64,000 nucleotides of DNA, from assembly GCA_027257055.1 (NCBI GenBank), contig JAPVLO010000278.1, positions 2,356,001-2,420,000 of the forward strand. Direction: 5' to 3'. The notes beneath the pieces are model-generated. The model did not search any database and had not been told where the DNA came from. It was given only the letters and a program-made list of their open reading frames with translations. Positions 56,808 through 64,000 of the stretch are shown piece after piece (the stretch's first letter is position 1; each line of letters begins with the position of its first letter). The stretch comes from Cephalopachus bancanus (taxonomy: Eukaryota > Chordata > Mammalia > Primates > Tarsiidae). The translations under genes and the position numbers were made by a program.

Positions 56808-57963
56808 AGGTTGCTAATAATATGACCAGGGATGAGCAGAGTAGTTAGGAGCACCTTTGCAGACATTTGGAATCCCAGTGTGTTTTCAGACATGTGTGGC
56901 ATCTCGATTCTTGAGAAACCCACTAGCATTTGTTTTCCCCTTGAAAAAGATCACGATGCTCTAGCAAATCTAAATGGGATGAAAATGGTTAAAGTCACAA
57001 AGCAGCAAAGTATTCATTAGCAATTCAGGCTAAGGCAACACACAAGCACTAATATTAACCATGGTTCTTAGCCTTTGGAGTTGGAGAGATGAACCTGGCT
57101 TCCTGCAGACCAAACACTTATGCTAATAGAAGAGAAACTTTCTGAAAAAAAGGCAGCCAAATGGAAGAGACCTGTCAACACCAGGGTCATCAGTGAAGAG
57201 ATAACCAGGAAAGAGCTGAAATCAAAGGCTGTCTCTGCCTCCCCGACACACTCTGTTCAGTGGGAGCCCATGGTGGTCACAGCTCCTTTAACAATATTTA
57301 TAATGAAGGAACAACGCTGGAGATGTCAACCCTGATTATTCATAAAGCTTCCTCCTGCTCAGATCCAGCCCGGGGCTAACAGTAAAAGTACCTGATTCCC
57401 AATTCTCAAACACAAAAGCATACAGAGCTTGAAAGAGGAGCTGACTAATAAAGTTTGCATATCCCTAAGAAAAAGAGCATACAAGGAAGAATAAAAGGAA
57501 TGGCAAGATTAAACACAAACAGTAAGCTTGGATGGGAAATGATGAAAATTTTAAAAGGCAAGAACATAAATCTATTTTCGTTTTTTTTTCTCTTTTTTTT
57601 AAATGTCCTTGTTCATTTACATTTCAGTATAAGCCATTCGGAGGGAACAGCTGTTTTATCTCCCAATGAGAACGCTGAGGTGCTTTGAACACTGACTGAG
57701 GGAGCACAATGTTGTTAAACTCTGTTTTGGAGAGTGGTCGAGTGACTTCAAACTGTGAGGAGAGGGAGAGAGAGGCCTGCATCTCTGGTTCTATTAGACA
57801 AGAAGGTAGCCAAAGCGAAGACTGGGAACTCACTGAGGAGGGCTGAATAAGAGTAAGAGTGCCAGGCCAGTTCTAGAGTCTAAATCTGGTGTCTACAGCC
57901 CCCGGCCTCTGTGACCAAGTTATTCATTTGAGCATTTCTTCCCAGCTTCCTCATTTACAAAAT
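56808..57963. other. Repeat-free; candidate conserved block at 57210-57420
   Basis: The block has 'cctttaacaatatttataat' and 'gattattcataaagcttcct' (TTTAT/CDX-like and homeodomain-like motifs) in even-composition sequence. Nothing else recognised. A T-rich tract lies at 57580-57600. Confidence 0.27.
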
Positions 57964-57981
57964 AAGAATAATGTACTTTTC

Positions 57982-58225
57982 CATATGTTCTCACCATAGA
58001 TGGACCTTGAACAATTATAATACAATAAGAAAGCGTTTGGCAGTAATGGGAAACTGTCAGGGGAGGGGGGTGGGCTTGGCAGTTGAGGGAAGCTGCTAGG
58101 GGAGGGAGGGGCATACCTCATCAACAAGGGTACCTCCATAATCAACGTTTGTATACCTAATCCTGAAATGACGTACCCCGCATCTTTATAATAAAAAATA
58201 ATAAATAAATAAATAAATATTAAAA
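57982..58225 (+). mobile_element. Very short L1 3' end, short 3' UTR variant
   Basis: Only the 3' UTR ('tggaccttgaacaattataa', two G-rich near-repeats, 'tacctaatcctgaaatga') and an (AAAT)n tail. TSD of 18 bp with two mismatches at 57964-57981 and 58226-58243. Confidence 0.95.
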
Positions 58226-58419
58226 AAGAAGAATATACTTTTCTTCTAGAGTTGCTGAGAAGATTTAGCTTAATAAGGAAAATAAAGCCCAAGGCCTGGA
58301 TTCTAGTAAATACTTTATAAATGTCACTCGTTTGCTGTGATTATTCTGACAAGATTTGTCAAATAGACATTAAATTGATTTTTAATGTTGTTCTAATAGA
58401 AAACACTTTGGGATTATGA

Positions 58420-58830
58420 TGTGACCGAATATCCCAACTCTTCTCTCCTTTTCAGCCATGCTAGGCTAGGATGATCCTTCCTAACGCCTTGTGGTTGGAT
58501 GGGGTCATGTGACTAGCTCTGGCAAAAAAACAATAGTCATGAGAGGAAGTGCCCAGGAGTCACTTGTAGGCCAGAGCATTTAATTGTCAGTGCAAAACTC
58601 TCCAGAGCTCTGTTTCCGTTGCTATAATGCCTGCAAATGTTCAAAACGGTAACTGTTATATCAACCTGGGCCCTGAGACTAGGAGGCAGAGAACAAAACT
58701 CTCCTTCCAACCCACAGTAAACTTGAAGACTAGGGGAAAAATAAATGGGTCATTTTAAGCTGTGAGATACAAGATGGGGATTGTTTGTTACTGTAGTATA
58801 GCCCAGGTTGACTGAAGCAGAACTGTTCTA
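58420..58830 (+). mobile_element. Old LTR (MaLR/ERVL-like)
   Basis: 'atggggtcatgtgactagct', 'ggccagagcatttaattgtc', 'tctccagagctctgtttccg' and 'gttactgtagtatagcccag' follow a mammal-wide solo LTR. Class is fairly sure, subfamily not. Confidence 0.65.
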
Positions 58831-59204
58831 ATTTGGGTTTTTTGGTGTCGGTTTTTTTTTTTTTTTTTGCAAATTCAATAAATTTTGGCAAACCTGTACC
58901 ATAAATAAATCCTTCTGCTACTTGTTTTCATGTGCATTATCCACTTTCGTTTTTAGCCCCCACCTCAAAATGCGTAAGGCCCTGAGATGAAAAGCTTCTC
59001 TCTTTTACAGGTCCATATGAAGAAGACAAGAACTATTAATGAGGGAGTACCCCTCAGCATCCCCTCTCCTGCCTTTTTCTTCTTACCCTCGTGGCTTTGC
59101 CAGCTTGTTTGCCAATCTTCTGGTTCAGAACCACGCACACACACACAAATTACCACTATTAAGGATGGGTGAAGATGGTTGCACAGCAATGTGCCGTGTC
59201 ACCT
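58831..59204. other. No feature recognised except poly-T and a short (CA)n
   Basis: Poly-T at about 58852-58868 and a CA run at about 59132-59146. Confidence 0.45.
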
Positions 59205-59297
59205 ATTGTGTTTAATATACTTAATGCCACTGAATTGTATACTTAAAGTAGCTAAATGGTAAATTTTATGTTGTGCATATTTTACCACAATAAGAAA
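59205..59297 (+). mobile_element. L1M 3' terminus
   Basis: 'gccactgaattgtatactta', 'aatggtaaattttatgttgt' and 'attttaccacaataagaaa' are the 3' end of L1MB/L1MC-type elements. Confidence 0.85.
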
Positions 59298-60029
59298 AAA
59301 CAAGATGAGTGGGTAGACAGAGAGATGGAGAGATGAATAATTATGTGATAAGGACACATGACAAAAGATTAATTGTAGAAACTAGATATATGGGTATTCA
59401 CGGCACGATTTTTTTATTTTCTGTATTGTTTTTAAAATATTTATAAGATATTAGGGAAGAAAAGGAATGAGTAGAGAACACAGGGACCTGAGAAACAGAG
59501 TTAAATGAGGAAAAACATAGTTGTTAAAAGTTAAACCAATCTACATACTAAAATGCAAGGAAAGAAGAAAAATAGGGAGAGCAGGAGAGGAAACTACAGA
59601 CTGGTTGTAAGGGGAGACAGTGCTGGAGGTAAAGGCTGGGGGCTGAGAAGCCAGAGCAGCTTCAATGTGAAGACTGAAGGAGGAAACAGTGGGTTAGAGA
59701 GGCACTGTGGGCATCCAATTGTATCTCTTTTAGTATCCTTTGAGCCAGGCATGTAAATATCAGGGTCTCTTGTAGTTACTTTTGGTCCCTACACTGTACC
59801 TTCTATGTAACTCAAGACCACAGAGATGGCTGATTTTCTGAGGGTTTCACAATGAAATCGGTACAGAAAGGCTAGATAGCATGCTAGGAGGAGGAAGTCC
59901 CACCGTGAAACAGCAGATGCCTCATCTCTGGGCGGGCTGTTCTGTAATCCACCCCATACTCCTTCATGTATGTTTTTCTCATTCCAAATCCCATAACACC
60001 CGGGCAGTGCTTTCCAGAGTACATAGCAC
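59298..60029. other. No feature recognised
   Basis: Unique, partly purine-rich sequence. Confidence 0.4.
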
Positions 60030-60170
60030 TGACTTGGATTGAGTTCTCATTTCTCAGATGAAGAAACTGCAGCTCAGCTCAGGGAATTTAACCCACTTGC
60101 ACAAAGTCTAGCCTGCAACAAATGGCAGGGCTAAAGCCCACTGTCTTTTCACTACCCAGTCCTATGTTTT
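60030..60170 (-). mobile_element. MIR SINE
   Basis: 'gatgaagaaactgcagctca' and 'caaatggcagggctaaagcc' are reversed MIR. Confidence 0.65.
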
Positions 60171-60245
60171 CTTTCAATCTGTCTTTCCCAGAAAAAGAGT
60201 TGGCTAGTATCTAAGCCTTGAGTGAAGTCAAAATCTTTCACGAAG

Positions 60246-60460
60246 TGATTGGCAGTAGTGGGATACTGCTGGGATGGGGGTGGGGGGCACACACAACATC
60301 AATAAGGGTACCTGATCTCAAACCAGGCAAAGTGGGAACCAAAGGGAGGCCCAAACTTTACCTGTACGATGACCACTTGTATACCTAATCCTGAATTGTG
60401 TCCCACATCTTTAAAATAAAATAAATAAATAAATAAGAAAAAAAAAACAAAAACAAAATC
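60246..60460 (+). mobile_element. Very short L1 3' end with the extra 3' UTR segment
   Basis: 'tgattggcagtagtgggata', a G-rich run, 'aaaccaggcaaagtgggaac', 'cttgtatacctaatcctgaa' and an A-rich tail. A TSD-like 15-16-bp pair lies at 60230-60245 and 60463-60477. Confidence 0.94.
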
Positions 60461-60479
60461 ACAAAACCTTCATGAAGAA

Positions 60480-61314
60480 CCTTAACCCTCAACAGATCTC
60501 TTTCTTCTCAAACTTTACAGGTCTGTACCAGACAGCACAATGTAGTTCATATTGTCCTAGATATTTCACTATTATTTTGTCAGCTTGGATCTCACCTCTG
60601 AGACAGGATTTCAGGCTTTTTGGAGATAGGAACTTGTGCATAGACAGGGTGCTCAAAGAAGATTTATCTGTTGATTCTAATCGCTTTGAGGTTGTCACCA
60701 GATACAAACATACATAAAGTTTAATTCATGATGGCTGCTGCCTTTGGATCATAACGACTTGTCTTAAGCAGCTTTGATATTTAGTGCCCCAGAAAGTCAT
60801 AATACAGAGTAAATCAAAAGAAGAAAGAGAGTATGGACTATATCTTATGTACTTCGCCAATCAAAACTTACCAATTGCTGATTCACTGACTTTCAGATAC
60901 TTGTTAAATAGAACTGATTCTTGCCTATAAGTAGTTAAAGAGGTCAGAGAAAATAGAAACAAATAAACATTTAAAAGCATTAATTGGGCAGACACATTAC
61001 CTAACTTATTATGGAAAGTATGTTTACGAGATTAAAAAAAGTTAAAGGAATATTGGTCACTGATAACATCAAATTGTATTTTGTACTAAACTACTCTTAA
61101 CTTTTAAACATTATTAAGTTCATATAAAGGAGCAAAATACAAAATCTGAGTTTATGAGTTTGTGTTTTTTTGAAGTAATACGTCATTTAGGAATATATTC
61201 AATTTGTGGTTTCTCATTAGGTTACTAATCTTGGTAAAGTTCTTAAAAATTATCTCTCCCTTTCATACACATCTGTTTTATTAGCCAATTCATTTTAAGA
61301 AACTAAATAATGAT
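60480..61314. other. No feature recognised
   Basis: AT-rich unique sequence. Opposed short frames at 60472-60717 have no known motif. Confidence 0.4.
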
Positions 61315-61510
61315 AACAAATGCTTATAGAGCATTTAGTAAGCACCTTCAAGCTCAAATAATCCTAACAACAACATTGTGAAGTGCACTCTATCAAGGGC
61401 AAACCTGCACCTTGACCAAGGTCACACAGCTAATAAGTAATGGAGGCAGGAGTTGAACTTGGGCATTCCAACCCTGGAACCCAAGCTCTGAATCGTTGCG
61501 TACTTCACTT
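61315..61510 (-). mobile_element. MIR SINE
   Basis: 'aagcaccttcaagctcaaat', 'ccaaggtcacacagctaata' and 'agttgaacttgggcattcca' are reversed MIR. Confidence 0.85.
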
Positions 61511-63135
61511 TCACCCATGGATGGAAAGAACATTAGCTTACTGACATTATTTTCTTTTTTTCTACTGATTATATAAAGTTGTTTCCAACTTTAAAAGCAG
61601 AATCCAACTCAGTTGAACGTCATCCATCACCTTTCATGCACTGCCCTGGCCTCTCACTTTCCCTGGACCCATTTAAAAGATTCTAAACAAAATCATGGTG
61701 TTAGCACCAGTGGTCCAGATTCCAAAATGAAGGAAGAGTCCTGTGAGTTCTAAAAGAGAAGGACCTGAACATTCATGGAGTGAGTGTTCATTATCTTTCA
61801 GGGCTATTTGTTGTAGCAACAAAACGGGGAGAGAGGAGATTCCTAAATGACCCACAATAAAAGAAAAGTTGACTAAAATATTACACATCAATATGCTGGA
61901 AGATTACATAAGTATTAAAAGTAATGTTTGCCAAAATTGTGCTAAAATATGAAAAAAAAGCTTGTTTATAGTATCAAATTGTAAAACCAGAATGCAAAAT
62001 TTTATAATCTCAGCTATTTAAAAGGAATTCTTTAAAAAAAAAAAAAGGAGAAAATATACCAAGATATTAAGAGTTAACTGTGTTCCCTAAAACATAGTAT
62101 CAAAAACTCCATGTACCAGAACTTGTATACTATTATTCAGATATGCAAAATGATTTACTTGTCTTTATTTTCTATAAAGGGATCTCATCAGTCATTCCTG
62201 CTAATGGCTGGGGGAGGAAGAGGAGTAACTTTCCATTTAAAAATAACTTGGCTTCTTTAGATTTGGAAAAAAAAAATGCATTTTTGGAGTAAACACTCAG
62301 TCCATTTTAAGCCCAACTATCTATCCAAATAGTTTCTTTCCTGTCCTGGATGTCCTCTCCCATTCCTCCTTCCTAAGATGCTATCCAGGCATGGTGAGAA
62401 GAAGAGCCCAGAGTGGTTAGCTCTGCTATGCCACAGCTGCTCCCTGATACAGGGTGGCGGGCCTAGTCTGGGTCCTGCAGGTCCTCTGCTAGATAGAGTC
62501 CGCTGACTTGCAGATGATGTCTTTGAATGTATTTGTGTGCTGTGAAAGAACCCATTAGCAAAGACCATGACCTTGGCTGAACCAATGATCAAAAGGTGAT
62601 CTTTTCATTAATGATAAGATCACCAATGATCTTATCATTAAACCTAGGCTTCCTCTGGTCCACAGCCCTTCCAAACACTCTATAGAAACCTACAGAGAAT
62701 TTGAGAATTACCTTACACGCCGTTTGCAGGCCCCAGGAAAATGGGACACAGTCTCAGGCCTTTCCATCCAGACTCTTCTCTTGACTGTTTCAAAAATTGG
62801 ACAGTCATGTTACTCAGATGCCTTGATGAATGTGAAACTTTTATAGGTTGTGGTTTTCCGAGTATTGACTCTGAGAAATAGAAGCCAAAACCCCCACCCT
62901 GACCCAAATTTCAATCTAGAGAGAAAAGCCATGACACTAGCCTCCAATTTTCTGCTTTCTTCCTCTCTCTTCCCTGGTTCCTCCATGGATAAGATTCTCT
63001 TGTATGTTTGGTGGGATTTCCCTTGTTTCACATCTTCTGATCCTTTCTATACTATGAAACTCAGATAAAAACTCTATGATACACATGTGTGAGATGTGGT
63101 TCTTGGAATGCAATGGGAAGGTTTTAGACACTGAA
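61511..63135. other. Repeat-poor sequence with one strong hairpin
   Basis: About 1.6 kb without recognised transposon or gene. The hairpin is at 62608-62641. Confidence 0.4.
62608..62641. repeat. Perfect 15-bp-arm inverted repeat, 4-base loop
   Basis: Arms 62608-62622 and 62627-62641 are exact reverse complements ('ttaatgataagatca' on the left) around 'ccaa'. The word 'accaatgatc' occurs both at 62581-62590 and 62622-62631. Confidence 0.95.
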
Positions 63136-63138
<3 letters not shown>

Positions 63139-63182
<44 letters not shown>

Positions 63183-63220
63183 CTCTCTTTCTCTCTCTCT
63201 CTCCCTCTCTCTCTCCCTCT
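63139..63220. repeat. (TC)n microsatellite
   Basis: A pure TC run of about 40 bases followed by interrupted TC/CCT units. The antisense (GA)n gives an Arg/Glu run in a spurious open frame at 62937-63383. Confidence 0.98.
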
Positions 63221-63383
63221 CAAAAGTCTTCTTTTCTTGATCTGAAAACAGAAAGTTGAAAGTCAAGAATGTTCTTAGATAGCATATGCTCCCTTCAAAG
63301 AAATAAATGCCAATTTGATTAATGGGAAACCACAAGACAATTATGATGTTGGAAACAATATTGATGTAATATTTCAAAAACAA

Positions 63384-63676
63384 GGCCAGGCTCAGTGACT
63401 CAGCCTAAAATCCCAGCAATTTGAGAGGCCAAGGCGAGTGGATTGCCTGAGACCACAGGTTCGAGACCAGCCTGAGCAACTTGGCAAGACCTCATCTCTA
63501 CAATAAATAAATAAAAATTAGCAGGTCAAGATAGCGCATGCCTATAGTTCTGGCTACTTGGAAGGCAGAGCAGAAGGATTGCCTAAACCCAGCAGGTTGT
63601 TGCTGGGGTGGCCGTGAGTGTGCCACTGCACTCCAGTCTGGGTGACAGACTGAGACTCCAACTCAAAAAAAAAAAA
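63384..63676 (+). mobile_element. Clade-type Alu SINE
   Basis: 'ggccaggctcagtgactcag' head, 'acaataaataaataaaaatt' linker, 'cagcaggttgttgctggggt' and 'gactccaactcaaaaaaaaa'. No TSD seen. Confidence 0.96.
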
Positions 63677-63862
63677 TTCTCACTACATATTTATTATTGT
63701 ATATAATTCTCACATGAAAAAATTATTCTTTCTATTTTTGGGGTGAAAACCTGGCTTGAAGAGGGAACTTGCCAATAACCACATGGCCAATTAAAGGTAG
63801 AGACAAGATTAGAACCTCTGCTCTAACTCCAAAGTTGGAACTCTTAAACACTCATGGAATTG
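63677..63862 (-). mobile_element. MIR SINE, diverged
   Basis: 'gggaacttgccaataaccac', 'aggtagagacaagattagaa' and 'cctctgctctaactccaaag' are reversed MIR. Confidence 0.65.
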
Positions 63863-63929
63863 TCTTTTGATTAACCATGATACTAGTCAAATAGAACTAG
63901 AAAATAATATTAAAATTCAGATTAAAACT

Positions 63930-64000
63930 TAAATCCAATCATTCTCAACCCTGGATGCACAGGCCCCACCTCAGATCAATCAAATCAAATTATCTGGGGG
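63930..64000 (+). mobile_element. MER5-like hAT element, internally deleted and cut by the window end
   Basis: 'cattctcaaccctggatgca' followed directly by 'caggccccacctcagatcaa' matches two separated parts of a MER5/Charlie-type repeat. The middle is missing and the rest lies beyond the window. Confidence 0.5.

Noticed and set aside
58010..58110. Tandem G-rich repeat in the L1 3' UTR as a separate feature
   Set aside because: Two imperfect 'ggcagt..gaggg' units occur in other copies of the same L1 and belong to its 3' UTR.
62937..63383. 148-codon antisense frame with an Arg-Glu repeat
   Set aside because: Driven by the (TC)n microsatellite.

Overview
This window looks like non-coding nuclear DNA from a primate, most probably a strepsirrhine (lemur, loris or galago relative). 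The evidence is a set of dimeric, 7SL-derived Alu elements. About half have ordinary AluJ-like sequence. The other half share a distinctive form: a shortened 'ggctcagcctgtaatccc' head, an 'acaataaatcaaaaatta' linker, a 'cagcaggtcgacgctggg'-type right arm and a 'gactccaactcaaaaa' end. A family of L1 elements is also present whose 3' UTR is unlike human L1. The species call is an inference from repeat content.

I found no protein-coding gene, tRNA, rRNA or other functional RNA gene that I can defend. Every long open frame checked falls in a repeat, in a simple-sequence tract, or in sequence with no recognisable coding signature.

Layout. 0-2 kb: GC-rich then A/CA-rich sequence that may be the antisense 5' end of an L1. 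2-29 kb: old MIR and L2 fragments, two clade-type L1 3' ends (6.0-7.3 and 19.4-20.2 kb), AluJ copies, a CpG-dense patch with NRF1-like motifs (7.95-8.09 kb), and stretches of AT-rich repeat-free DNA that resemble conserved non-coding elements. 29.2-37.7 kb: one old L1M element on the plus strand, split by a younger L1 (which itself contains an Alu), a tandem Alu pair and another Alu. 38-47 kb: mostly repeat-free sequence with an antisense L1, an L2, Alus and an MLT1 LTR. 47-50 kb: an Alu, two more MLT1-type LTRs (one split by an Alu), a free Alu monomer and an 80-bp tandem duplication. 50-64 kb: L2, CR1/L3-like and MIR fragments, two short L1 3' ends, a further LTR, a (TC)n microsatellite, an Alu and a MER5-like element cut by the window end.

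The most interesting signals are small rearrangements that transposon annotation does not explain: a perfect 39-bp inverted repeat inside a broken Alu, a 33-bp near-perfect palindrome whose half recurs about 460 bp away, a 15-bp-arm hairpin at 62.6 kb, an exact 70-bp tandem repeat carrying AP-1 motifs, and a 57-bp duplicated segment about 1 kb from its partner. Several have the form expected of template switching during replication. Repeat boundaries are approximate unless a target-site duplication (TSD) is stated. No alignment or database search was run.
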